NCBI GenBank assembly: GCA_017445525.1
Contig: JAFSTZ010000429.1
Location: 1-10,535 of the forward strand
DNA: 10,535 nucleotides
From: Eubacterium sp.
Lineage (GTDB): Bacteria; Bacillota; Clostridia; Lachnospirales; Lachnospiraceae
Direction: 5' to 3'
Both the position numbers and the translations under genes were made by a program. The notes beneath the pieces are model-generated. The model ran no database searches and was not told the origin of the DNA. It saw nothing but the letters and a program-made list of their open reading frames with translations. Shown in pieces: positions 1 to 5,970 of this stretch (positions are counted from its first letter, which is position 1; every line of letters begins with the position of its first letter).

Positions 1-20
1 AGGATCAAACTATCAAATAT
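1..20 (-). rRNA. 16S rRNA, 5' end only (partial)
   Basis: The reverse complement of the first 11 bases is AGTTTGATCCT, the nearly universal start of bacterial 16S rRNA (E. coli positions about 10-20). Extrapolating to E. coli nucleotide 1 puts the mature 5' end near position 20. The rest of the gene lies outside the window to the left. The leader and strong promoter immediately upstream support an intact rRNA operon rather than a chance match. The exact 5' end is inferred. Confidence 0.85.
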
Positions 21-192
21 AGTTTTGTTCCTTTTGGATTGCTGGCAATAAATTGCCCATCCAGATTTAATTGACGAGAAATGATATTTACCATTCTCTT
101 ACTTTGTTCTGGTGTTCAAAGTTGTTTTACTATTTAATTATCAAAGAACTGTCAAAAAAATTAGACGCTTGCGTTTCTTTTTTGCGTCAGCA
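21..192 (-). other. rRNA operon leader with boxA-like element and hairpins
   Basis: This is the transcribed leader between the inferred start site (about 192) and 16S. On the minus strand it contains AGTTCTTTGATA (139-150), which resembles the boxA antitermination element of Firmicute rRNA leaders (TGTTCTTTGAAA type). Two small hairpins follow: GAGAA(A)TG/CATTCTC at 76-98, and GGCAA/TTGCC with a 4-nt loop at 44-57, about 24 nt before the 16S start. Such leaders take part in antitermination and in pairing with the post-16S spacer for RNase III processing. The pairing partner lies outside the window, so that role is inferred. Confidence 0.6.
168..192 (-). other. Hairpin at the start of the rRNA leader
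   Basis: Near the predicted transcript start, GACGC and GCGTC can pair (5 bp, about 15-nt loop), followed on the minus strand by TAATTTTTTT. The T run makes it look like a weak intrinsic terminator or attenuator between the start site and boxA. The stem is short and the loop large, so termination is doubtful; it may only be a leader structure. Confidence 0.25.
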
Positions 193-198
193 AGTAGT

Positions 199-227
199 AT
201 ATTAACAAACTTATTGTGAATTGTCAA
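199..227 (-). promoter_or_regulatory. rRNA operon promoter (TTGACA-N17-TAATAT)
   Basis: On the minus strand, TTGACA (222-227) and TAATAT (199-204) are separated by exactly 17 nt. The predicted start is near 192. Directly upstream (228-260) is a run of A and T tracts of the kind expected of an UP element. The near-consensus hexamers, AT tract and position before 16S make this the main rRNA promoter. A second TTGACA lies inside the leader (150-155), with TAGTAA 17 nt downstream. It could be a tandem P2, but it overlaps the boxA-like element. Confidence 0.8.
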
Positions 228-266
228 CACTTTTTTTCATTTTTTTTGAAAAAAATTTCAGAGACT

Positions 267-286
267 CGAAAAATAGCGATTTTTCG
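267..286 (-). terminator. AT-rich hairpin downstream of cdd
   Basis: A perfect 8-bp stem, CGAAAAAT/ATTTTTCG with a 4-nt loop, lies 7 nt after the cdd stop codon. On the minus strand it is followed after about 11 nt by a run of seven T. The low stem GC and the gap before the T run make it a weak or atypical intrinsic terminator. It is the only candidate between cdd and the rRNA promoter 40 nt further on. Confidence 0.45.
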
Positions 287-293
287 ATACTTT

Positions 294-683
294 TCAGAGG
301 TCGAAACTTCTCGGCAAAAGCTCGCCGAGAGTCGCCGTCTCATAATCCTCTTCATTTTTAGCCATAATGATCTCAAACGATGGGTCGCAAAACTCGGACA
401 TAACCTGTCTGCAAACACCACAGGGTGTCGGTGCCACTGATTCTCCCTCCATGCCGCCGACTATGGCTATCTTTTCAAACTCGCGCTTCCCCTCACTTAC
501 CGCCTTGAATATCGCTGTCCTCTCGGCACAGTTGGACGGTCCGTAGGCAGCATTCTCCACGTTGCAGCCTGTATATACCGTTCCGTCCTTGCATAACAAA
601 GCAGCCCCTACCTGAAATCCCGAGTAGGGTGAATACGAAAACTTACGCGCCTCTATCGCTTTATTTATCAGATCTTTTACCAT
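294..683 (-). CDS. cdd: Cytidine deaminase
   Basis: This 129-residue protein has the usual length of the small homotetrameric cytidine deaminases. These zinc enzymes convert cytidine and deoxycytidine to uridine and deoxyuridine in cytosolic pyrimidine salvage. The family signatures are complete. N41 and E43 (in CNVENAAYG) bind the ribose. C52-A-E54 carries the first zinc ligand and the catalytic glutamate. PCGVC (87-91) supplies zinc ligands C88 and C91. The three-cysteine arrangement marks the tetrameric class. The ATG is preceded by GGAGG 4 nt upstream, a rather short spacing. The gene lies 80 nt downstream of prmA with no clear terminator between, so read-through from prmA is possible. 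It ends just before the rRNA promoter and points the same way as the rRNA operon. Function is secure. Confidence 0.96.
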   Translation of the reverse strand: MVKDLINKAIEARKFSYSPYSGFQVGAALLCKDGTVYTGCNVENAAYGPSNCAERTAIFKAVSEGKREFEKIAIVGGMEGESVAPTPCGVCRQVMSEFCDPSFEIIMAKNEEDYETATLGELLPRSFDL

Positions 684-763
684 ATTACCTCCGGTTTTTT
701 ACCATATCATAAAAGCTACTTCACCACTCAAAAGCCAACATGGTCCTCTGCTCCATACTATTT

Positions 764-1831
764 TTACTTATAAAAAGAAACTATCCCTACCCACTCACCC
801 ATGGGCGTAACAGTGATATCACTGAACCCGGCCTGCTCCAGCGCCGAAGTGACCTCCTGTTCTCTCTCGGCAAGTATGCCCGACGTGATATAGATACCGC
901 CCTTCTTTATAAATGAGGGCACATATTCAGTCAAAGGTACTATCACATCCGGAAGGATGTTTGCAACTACGATATCATAACCGGTCAGGCTGTCACGAAG
1001 TTTCTCATCGGCAAGCACATTACCGGCAGTCAAGTCGTATAACGAAGTCGGTATCTCGTTTACATCAAAGTTTTCCCTGGCGGCCTTGACCGCAAGCTCG
1101 TCGATATCTATAGCAGTAGCTCGGCCGGCGCCAAGCAACAGCGATGTTATAGAGAGAATACCGCTACCTGTTCCTATGTCAAGCACACGCTCGCCACCAT
1201 TTATATGGTTATCAAGTGCCTGTATACAAAGCTTGGTCGTCTCGTGCGACCCCGTCCCGAACGCAACTCCGGGATCGATATATATCAACTTAACAGACCG
1301 GGATGGATCGGATGTCGTATCACCGGTCTCATACGGACCAAGTATCTCCTTCGGAACCTCCTCGATCCAGGTGGGGCATATCGCTATCCGCCTCGACGCA
1401 CGAAACGGTTTGGCATACTGCTTCCAATTGTTTATCCAATCGATATCCTCCGTCTCGGAAACCTCTATCGTCCCCTCACCAATCTCAGTATATGTAGAAA
1501 TATCATCTAAGATTTCTTTTATTATAGAAATAATCCGGTCAGCAGAAAGAGCGGACAAGTCTGATACCCCGTCTGTATCCACAATCTGCGAAGATGTTCC
1601 TGCCGGGGTATCACCATCGTCAGACACTTCAAGATAAAAACTGACTTTTGCGATATCATCCTTCTCGACGGGTTCCGGTGGGATGTCAACAAACATCTTC
1701 TCCTTGTCCTCGTCCGACAGGCCCATATGATCCTCTATCTCGATGCCTTCTATCCCTCTGGAATCAAGTTCGTAGCTCAGGATATCTACTGCATCAATGT
1801 GAGTGGTTATGGTGTATTTTTTCCATTTCAT
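764..1831 (-). CDS. prmA: Ribosomal protein L11 methyltransferase
   Basis: This 355-residue SAM-dependent methyltransferase is predicted to methylate ribosomal protein L11 in the cytosol. An N-terminal L11-recognition domain (about 1-70) is followed by the family motif DWINNWK (130-137) with KP at 141-142. Then come DPGVAFGTGSHETT (186-199), the SAM-binding glycine motif VLDIGTGSGIL (216-226), the acidic strand AIDID (240-244) and NILPD (291-295). It is about 45-60 residues longer than typical family members (about 293 in E. coli). The excess lies mainly in an acidic, Ser/Thr-rich stretch at about 70-115. A longer frame opens at a TTG at 1855, but an AGGAGG 6 nt before the ATG at 1831 selects the shorter start. 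The gene starts 36 nt after the deacetylase stop, so the two are probably cotranscribed. Confidence 0.94.
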   Translation of the reverse strand: MKWKKYTITTHIDAVDILSYELDSRGIEGIEIEDHMGLSDEDKEKMFVDIPPEPVEKDDIAKVSFYLEVSDDGDTPAGTSSQIVDTDGVSDLSALSADRIISIIKEILDDISTYTEIGEGTIEVSETEDIDWINNWKQYAKPFRASRRIAICPTWIEEVPKEILGPYETGDTTSDPSRSVKLIYIDPGVAFGTGSHETTKLCIQALDNHINGGERVLDIGTGSGILSITSLLLGAGRATAIDIDELAVKAARENFDVNEIPTSLYDLTAGNVLADEKLRDSLTGYDIVVANILPDVIVPLTEYVPSFIKKGGIYITSGILAEREQEVTSALEQAGFSDITVTPMGEWVGIVSFYK

Positions 1832-1837
1832 ACGGTT

Positions 1838-1843
1838 CCTCCT
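1838..1843 (-). promoter_or_regulatory. Ribosome binding site that sets the prmA start
   Basis: A perfect AGGAGG sits 6 nt before the ATG at 1831. It lies inside the longer reading frame that opens at TTG 1855, which has no comparable site. This argues for the ATG start and a 355-residue product. Confidence 0.85.
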
Positions 1844-1867
1844 AAGCCTGCTCAATCCGTTTTCGCG

Positions 1868-3046
1868 CTAATTGTTTACTCCATGATGTATCTCAACTGT
1901 TGAAGGCGACATGCCTCTGAAAACAAAGTTGTGCTGCTTGCCCCAGTCGATGATACGCTGCAGGGCATTTATAGTTTTATCATTTCCGGAGAAGTCATGC
2001 ATAAGTACAACATTGCTGCGACCTTTTTGTATGCCTGATGTCACCATACGGAAAACCTCATCAGGCGTGTTGGAGCCGCCGGCATCACCGGAGGATACAT
2101 TCCAATCCTGATAGAGAAATCCCCATCTGTGAACCTTTTTGACAAGCCTTGACATGATCCCTACACTGTAGTGCCTGCTAATCGTGTTTGAGCTTCCTCC
2201 CGGAAAACGGGTCTGGGTACACCACTGCCCGAACTGCCTATAGAATAATCTTTGCAGCTTGACCAGGTTTTTATGGTATGCCAGATCGCTCTTATATATC
2301 TGATCGTACTTATGCTGATATCCGTGGATAGCCAGAGTATGCCCCTCGTCGATCACCCTCTGGGTCAGGTCATAGTCGGCTTTTGCCGGCTTTAACTCGA
2401 AAAATGTCGCATGTATGGCATTTTTCTTGAGTATATCAAGGATCTTGGGTGTAGAGTACCTGCTCGGTCCGTCATCAAATGTCAGATAAATGATGTTTTT
2501 CGGCTTTTTCTCAACCGTGATATCGCACTGAAACCTATGCTTTCCGTCCGACGATATACCCTCGAGCGTTACATGCCCTACCCTCATCGCCTTGATCAGT
2601 GAACCCTTCGGTCCCACCTTGACTATCGACTCATCGGGCGATGTCCACTTCACGCCAAAGTCTTCCTTGGCAAACTGGTATTTCAGGTTCAGCAATTCAG
2701 ATGTAAGCATAGTCGTTTCAGGAAGCATAAATCCGTCTTCCTCAGCATTTATCACCGAGGGAACATCGTTCGTTTCAGTACCGTCTGCTGCATCGCTGCC
2801 GTTATCCGCTCCGGCATCCGCCGCCGCATCAGTTCCTGTGCCCTCATCAGTGGCTGCGTTCACATCATCACCTGTCTGATCACCTGCCTCAGCCTCTGCC
2901 TGCTCTGCTGATGACGTCTGACCGTCACCCGCTGAAGCCCCGCACCCAACGATCATGGTCATAGATAACAATAACGCCATGGGTAAACGATATCTCACTA
3001 TCCTTGACAGCTTAATGTGTTGCTGTTTCGTCTTTTCTTTCCTCAT
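1868..3046 (-). CDS. Lipoprotein polysaccharide deacetylase (NodB domain) with Ig-like domain
   Basis: This 392-residue exported protein probably removes N-acetyl groups from cell-wall or extracellular polysaccharide, plausibly peptidoglycan. A basic N-terminus and hydrophobic segment (about 21-34) end in the lipobox IVGC, with C35 as the lipidation site. A low-complexity Asp/Ala/Glu/Thr/Gly-rich spacer (36-95) follows, then a bacterial Ig-like (BIG2-type) domain (about 105-180). The NodB catalytic domain (184-385) has TFDDGP (189-194, D191/D192), HGYQH (241-245, metal ligands H241 and H245), RFPGG (280-284), DWN (314-316) and the terminal LMH (348-350). All five motifs are present. The layout resembles Firmicute PgdA-type deacetylases; the substrate is inferred. 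The ATG has GGAGG 8 nt upstream. The gene lies between trpG and prmA. Confidence 0.9.
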   Translation of the reverse strand: MRKEKTKQQHIKLSRIVRYRLPMALLLSMTMIVGCGASAGDGQTSSAEQAEAEAGDQTGDDVNAATDEGTGTDAAADAGADNGSDAADGTETNDVPSVINAEEDGFMLPETTMLTSELLNLKYQFAKEDFGVKWTSPDESIVKVGPKGSLIKAMRVGHVTLEGISSDGKHRFQCDITVEKKPKNIIYLTFDDGPSRYSTPKILDILKKNAIHATFFELKPAKADYDLTQRVIDEGHTLAIHGYQHKYDQIYKSDLAYHKNLVKLQRLFYRQFGQWCTQTRFPGGSSNTISRHYSVGIMSRLVKKVHRWGFLYQDWNVSSGDAGGSNTPDEVFRMVTSGIQKGRSNVVLMHDFSGNDKTINALQRIIDWGKQHNFVFRGMSPSTVEIHHGVNN

Positions 3047-3115
3047 GTTACCATCCTCCCATTATTAGTGGCAATATCCTCTGTTCACCATATGCAAACA
3101 TGACATGACCTGTTT

Positions 3116-3144
3116 ATTTAATGATACTCTAAATACACAGTAAA
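3116..3144 (-). promoter_or_regulatory. Possible promoter of the deacetylase-prmA(-cdd) unit
   Basis: On the minus strand, TTTACT (3139-3144) and TTAAAT (3116-3121) are 17 nt apart, about 70 nt before the deacetylase start codon. Both hexamers match the sigma-70/A consensus only moderately. The 131-nt gap after trpG is the natural place for a new promoter. Confidence 0.3.
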
Positions 3145-3174
3145 TGATGATAAAACTCGCCTCGCCTATCATCA
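3145..3174 (-). terminator. Hairpin just after trpG, weak terminator candidate
   Basis: TGATGATA and TATCATCA form a perfect 8-bp stem with a 14-nt loop, starting 3 nt after the trpG stop. No T run follows on the minus strand (it reads TTTACT), so intrinsic termination is doubtful. It may stabilise the 3' end of the trpEG message or mark a transcript boundary. Confidence 0.3.
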
Positions 3175-3177
3175 AAA

Positions 3178-3792
3178 CTATAATCCGTATGCGCTTGAAT
3201 CATGTTGTCTGGCTTTAAAATCCCTGCTCACCTTCAAAAAGGTCTCAAGTATGGTTTTTCCGCAAGGTGTCAGTATGGACTCAGGATGAAACTGAAGTCC
3301 GTAAACCGGTCTCGATCTGTGACATACAGCCATAACTTCTCCGTCATCAGCGGTTGCGGTTATATCCAGATCCTCAGGAAGAGTTGTCTTATCTAACGAT
3401 AATGAGTGATATCTTCCTACAGGAGTTGATGCCGGCACATCCGAAAAGATAGGACAATTCTTATCAAAGCTTGTCTCGGATTGCTTACCATGCATAAGCC
3501 TGCCTGCATATGTCACCGTGCCGCCAAACGCCTCACAGATCGCCTGATGCCCCAGGCAGACTCCAAGTATAGGTATCTCGTCCGACAATTCACGAACCAC
3601 ATCCTCACATATGCCGGCATCTGCAGGGCGTCCCGGTCCCGGAGACAGTATGATACAGGTCGGATAAAGCCCTCTGATCTCATCGATGGTCAGCGCATCA
3701 TTTCTCACGACCTTTATATCAGGCTCGATAGAACCCAGCATCTGATAAAGATTATAAGAAAAACTATCATAATTATCTATCAAAAGTATCAT
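3178..3792 (-). CDS. trpG: Anthranilate synthase component II, glutamine amidotransferase
   Basis: This 204-residue class I glutamine amidotransferase supplies ammonia from glutamine to TrpE for anthranilate formation, the first committed step of tryptophan synthesis. It has the family start MILLIDNYDSF, SPGPG (50-54) of the oxyanion region, the nucleophile C79 in GVCLGHQ (77-83), HGK (101-103), and the triad partners H169 and E171 in FHPES. Length is standard for a stand-alone subunit. A CCTCC-complementary site (GGAGG) lies 7 nt before the ATG, and only 14 nt separate it from the trpE stop, so the pair is clearly cotranscribed. Amidotransferases of this type can also serve aminodeoxychorismate synthase (PabA). 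Because the partner looks like TrpE, TrpG is the main role, but a dual role cannot be excluded. Confidence 0.93.
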   Translation of the reverse strand: MILLIDNYDSFSYNLYQMLGSIEPDIKVVRNDALTIDEIRGLYPTCIILSPGPGRPADAGICEDVVRELSDEIPILGVCLGHQAICEAFGGTVTYAGRLMHGKQSETSFDKNCPIFSDVPASTPVGRYHSLSLDKTTLPEDLDITATADDGEVMAVCHRSRPVYGLQFHPESILTPCGKTILETFLKVSRDFKARQHDSSAYGL

Positions 3793-3806
3793 AATCTTCC
3801 CTCCCC

Positions 3807-5270
3807 TCAGATCTCAGCCGACTTCTCAAGCGCCGCCAGTACTGCCTTTGCCTTGTTCAGGCTCTCTATATACTCGGTCTCAGGCACACTGTCTGCAACT
3901 ATCCCCGCTCCGCTGCGGACAAAAACTTTATTGTTCTTCAGATAAGCGATCCTGATACCGATACAGGTATCCATATTTCCGGTGAAGTCGATATAACCGA
4001 TCGCTCCGCCGTATATGCCTCTCTTGTTGTTCTCAAGCTCACCGATCAGCTGACACGCACGGATCTTCGGCGCTCCGGAAAGTGTCCCCGCGGGCAGCAC
4101 TGCCTCGATCGCCGAGAGAGCATCCTTATCGTCAGCGATCTCTCCCCTGACTGTGGATCCGATATGCATGATATGCGAAAAACGCTGAACCTCTCTGAGC
4201 CTTTCCACTTCTACAGTACCAAACTTTGATATGCGACCCAGGTCATTTCTCCCGAGATCAACAAGCATATTGTGCTCGGCGAGCTCTTTCTCATCTACGA
4301 GAAGCTCCTCCTCGAGAGCTCTGTCTTCTTCATCAGTCGCTCCTCTGGGTCGGCTTCCCGCCAGAGGGAATGTATGAAGGATGCCATCCTCCAACTTGAC
4401 AAGTGTCTCCGGCGATGCGCCGGCCACCTCCATATCTGTTCCGGAAAAATAGAACATATAGGGCGATGGATTGATGGTTCTGAGCATCCTGTATGTGTTC
4501 AGCAGGCTTCCCTCAAAGGGCGCGCTGAGTCGGTTTGAAAGAACGATCTGGAAGATATCACCCTCCCGGATGTATTTCTTGCCGTTCTCTACCATCTCGC
4601 AGTATTCCTCTTCAGAGAAAAGTGCCTCGATCTCTCCGGTGATACGTCCGGAGCAATCCTCTTTCTTTTTGCCGTTTTTGAGGAGATCCTCCATCTGATG
4701 GAGCTCGACCACGGCTTTGTTATAGCCGGTCTCGATATCATCGAGCTTCATATTTATCATGAGTATGATCTTCTGCTTCACGTGATCAAACGCTATAACC
4801 CTGTCAAAAAGCATCAGGTCTACGTCCTTAAACGACTCCTCGTCCACAACATCTCTTTTGATGGAGGGCTCGGAGTAGGCCAGATAGTCAAACGCAAAAT
4901 ACCCAACCAGGCCACCGGTAAACGGCGGAAGCTCAGGTATACGCGGACTTCTGTATTTCTTTAGTATATCTCTCAAAAAGCCCGATGGATCATCAGTCTG
5001 AATATCGATCAGATCTCCGGCCTGCAGATGTCCGTCTATACATGTGATATCAAGCTTCGGCTCATATCCCATAAACGTATATCGTCCCCAGGTCTCGCTG
5101 TTGAGAGCCGACTCCAGCATATAACAATGCTTCGAAATATTTTTCAGTATCCTCATAGCCTCGATGGGCGTGATAAAGTCCGACAAAAGCTCCATGCTGA
5201 CCGGCACTATATCGTACTCCCCACTTTCGGCATACTCCCTTACACGCTCGATGGTTGGAAAAATGTTCAT
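3807..5270 (-). CDS. trpE: Anthranilate synthase component I
   Basis: This 487-residue chorismate-binding enzyme converts chorismate and ammonia to anthranilate, as the large subunit with TrpG. The N-terminal domain carries MLES (51-54), matching the LLES tryptophan feedback-inhibition motif. The C-terminal catalytic domain (about 220-485) has NPSPYMFYF (267-275), PLAGSRPRG (302-310), GRNDLGRI (340-347), HIMHIGS (366-372) and GTLSGAPK (395-402). In the PLAGS motif, A304 is the TrpE residue; PabB enzymes that make aminodeoxychorismate usually have lysine there. This favours TrpE over PabB. AGGAGG lies 10 nt before the ATG. A promoter about 40 nt upstream gives a leader of only about 30 nt. The usual neighbours trpD, trpC, trpF, trpB and trpA are absent on either side. 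Confidence 0.94.
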   Translation of the reverse strand: MNIFPTIERVREYAESGEYDIVPVSMELLSDFITPIEAMRILKNISKHCYMLESALNSETWGRYTFMGYEPKLDITCIDGHLQAGDLIDIQTDDPSGFLRDILKKYRSPRIPELPPFTGGLVGYFAFDYLAYSEPSIKRDVVDEESFKDVDLMLFDRVIAFDHVKQKIILMINMKLDDIETGYNKAVVELHQMEDLLKNGKKKEDCSGRITGEIEALFSEEEYCEMVENGKKYIREGDIFQIVLSNRLSAPFEGSLLNTYRMLRTINPSPYMFYFSGTDMEVAGASPETLVKLEDGILHTFPLAGSRPRGATDEEDRALEEELLVDEKELAEHNMLVDLGRNDLGRISKFGTVEVERLREVQRFSHIMHIGSTVRGEIADDKDALSAIEAVLPAGTLSGAPKIRACQLIGELENNKRGIYGGAIGYIDFTGNMDTCIGIRIAYLKNNKVFVRSGAGIVADSVPETEYIESLNKAKAVLAALEKSAEI

Positions 5271-5305
5271 ACGACTGTTTCCTCCTGTATCAAGTCATAG
5301 TCCCA

Positions 5306-5334
5306 ATTTTATCACGCAAACATGGTAAATGCAA
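5306..5334 (-). promoter_or_regulatory. trpEG promoter (TTGCAT-N17-TAAAAT)
   Basis: On the minus strand, TTGCAT (5329-5334) and TAAAAT (5306-5311) are exactly 17 nt apart. The predicted start is near 5299, about 29 nt before the trpE ATG. The -35 hexamer lies in the left arm of an inverted repeat shared with the divergent tRNA-Leu promoter. The leader is too short for a T-box or peptide-coding attenuator, so any control would be at this promoter or by feedback on the enzyme. Confidence 0.6.
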
Positions 5335-5351
5335 GTTTTTCTCTTGCATTT
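5327..5351. repeat. Inverted repeat containing both divergent -35 elements
   Basis: AAATGCAAG (5327-5335) and CTTGCATTT (5343-5351) are perfect 9-bp arms around a 7-nt spacer. Each arm holds a TTGCAT hexamer facing outward, with a -10-like hexamer 17 nt further out in each direction. It could be an operator for a dimeric regulator. On the plus strand the right arm runs into seven T, so it could instead be a terminator for transcripts antisense to trpE. Confidence 0.6.
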
Positions 5352-5372
5352 TTTTAAGAAGTGTGATATTGT
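5344..5372 (+). promoter_or_regulatory. tRNA-Leu promoter (TTGCAT-N17-TATTGT)
   Basis: On the plus strand, TTGCAT (5344-5349) and TATTGT (5367-5372) are 17 nt apart. The expected start is near 5379, about 3 nt before the tRNA. The -35 is identical to that of the divergent trpEG promoter. The -10 is a moderate match. No other plausible promoter lies close upstream of this lone plus-strand gene. Confidence 0.5.
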
Positions 5373-5381
5373 ATGTGCTAT

Positions 5382-5463
5382 GCGGATGTGGCGGAATTGG
5401 CAGACGCGCCAGATTTAGGTTCTGGTGGGGAATCCCGTGCAGGTTCAAGTCCTGTCATCCGCA
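5382..5463 (+). tRNA. tRNA-Leu (anticodon TAG)
   Basis: This class II tRNA of 82 nt reads leucine CUA-type codons. The acceptor arms GCGGATG (5382-5388) and CATCCGC (5456-5462) pair fully, with discriminator A at 5463. The anticodon stem CCAGA/TCTGG encloses TTTAGGT, giving TAG at 5416-5418. A long variable arm (GGGGAATCCC region) and the T arm GCAGG-TTCAAGT-CCTGT follow. CCA is not encoded. It is the only plus-strand gene in the window and is transcribed divergently from trpE. Confidence 0.96.
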
Positions 5464-5468
5464 GCATA

Positions 5469-5498
5469 AAAATAAGACCTCAATCGAGGTCTTATTTT
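5469..5498. terminator. Bidirectional terminator between tRNA-Leu and ispF
   Basis: AAAATAAGACCTC (5469-5481) and GAGGTCTTATTTT (5486-5498) form a perfect 13-bp stem with a 4-nt AATC loop. A and T runs flank it, so each strand ends the hairpin in U residues. It lies 5 nt after tRNA-Leu on the plus strand and 1 nt after the ispF stop on the minus strand, so it can end both convergent units. Confidence 0.9.
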
Positions 5499-5499
5499 G

Positions 5500-5967
5500 T
5501 TATTTCAGCAGCACTACCGCCATTGCGGCGATCCCTTCCTCCCTTCCGGTGAAGCCGAGTCCCTCTTCGGTCGTAGCTTTTATACTGACACGATCAAGGT
5601 CGATACCGAGTGCCTCGGCTATATTAGCCCTGATGTCATCTATGTACGGACGAAGCTTGGGCTTCTCTGCCATCACTGTCGCATCGATATTCTCGACTTC
5701 AAAGCCCTTGTCAAGTACCTTCGCGTAGGCTGTTTTCATAAGCTCGATACTGTCGGCACCCTTCCACCTGTCATCCGTATCCGGGAAGTGCAGACCTATA
5801 TCTCCCATCGCAGCTGCCCCCAGTATCGCATCCGTGATGGCGTGAGACAGAACATCCGCATCAGAATGGCCTAAAAGACCTAGTGTATGCGATATCTCAA
5901 TCCCTCCGAGTATCAGCTTCCTTCCTTCTACGAGCCTGTGTACATCATAACCCTGTCCAATACGCAT
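5500..5967 (-). CDS. ispF: 2-C-methyl-D-erythritol 2,4-cyclodiphosphate synthase
   Basis: This 155-residue cytosolic enzyme acts in the methylerythritol phosphate (non-mevalonate) route to isoprenoids. It cyclises CDP-methylerythritol 2-phosphate to the 2,4-cyclodiphosphate with release of CMP. It starts with the family motif GQGYDVH (4-10); D8, H10 and H42 are the expected zinc ligands. GHSDADVL (33-40), FPDTD (61-65) and the C-terminal [15 protein letters not shown] (131-145) are all conserved. Length matches the trimeric single-domain form; there is no IspD fusion. The ATG lies 3 nt after the TGA of the upstream secreted-protein gene, with GGAG inside that gene's last codons, so its translation is probably coupled. 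No ispD or other pathway gene is adjacent. Confidence 0.96.
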   Translation of the reverse strand: MRIGQGYDVHRLVEGRKLILGGIEISHTLGLLGHSDADVLSHAITDAILGAAAMGDIGLHFPDTDDRWKGADSIELMKTAYAKVLDKGFEVENIDATVMAEKPKLRPYIDDIRANIAEALGIDLDRVSIKATTEEGLGFTGREEGIAAMAVVLLK

Positions 5968-5970
5968 CTA

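Noticed and set aside
302..330. GC-rich hairpin (CTCGGC/GCCGAG) near the end of cdd as a terminator
   Set aside because: It lies within cdd codons and lacks a following T run on the minus strand.
1086..1637. 183-codon plus-strand open frame opposite prmA
   Set aside because: It lies entirely antisense to a gene with complete PrmA motifs, is rich in Ser/Ile/Pro as expected of a complementary-strand shadow, and has no family resemblance.
1832..1855. Longer prmA start at TTG (eight extra residues)
   Set aside because: The eight codons contain the AGGAGG ribosome binding site itself and encode an Arg-rich leader not expected in PrmA.
3807..5270. Assignment as PabB (aminodeoxychorismate synthase)
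   Set aside because: The PLAGS motif has Ala where PabB usually has Lys, and the MLES tryptophan-binding motif is present; TrpE fits better.
5255..5728. 157-codon plus-strand open frame spanning the trpE promoter, tRNA-Leu and the end of ispF
   Set aside because: It reads through a clear tRNA gene and a perfect terminator hairpin and is antisense to ispF; its protein sequence has no recognisable feature.
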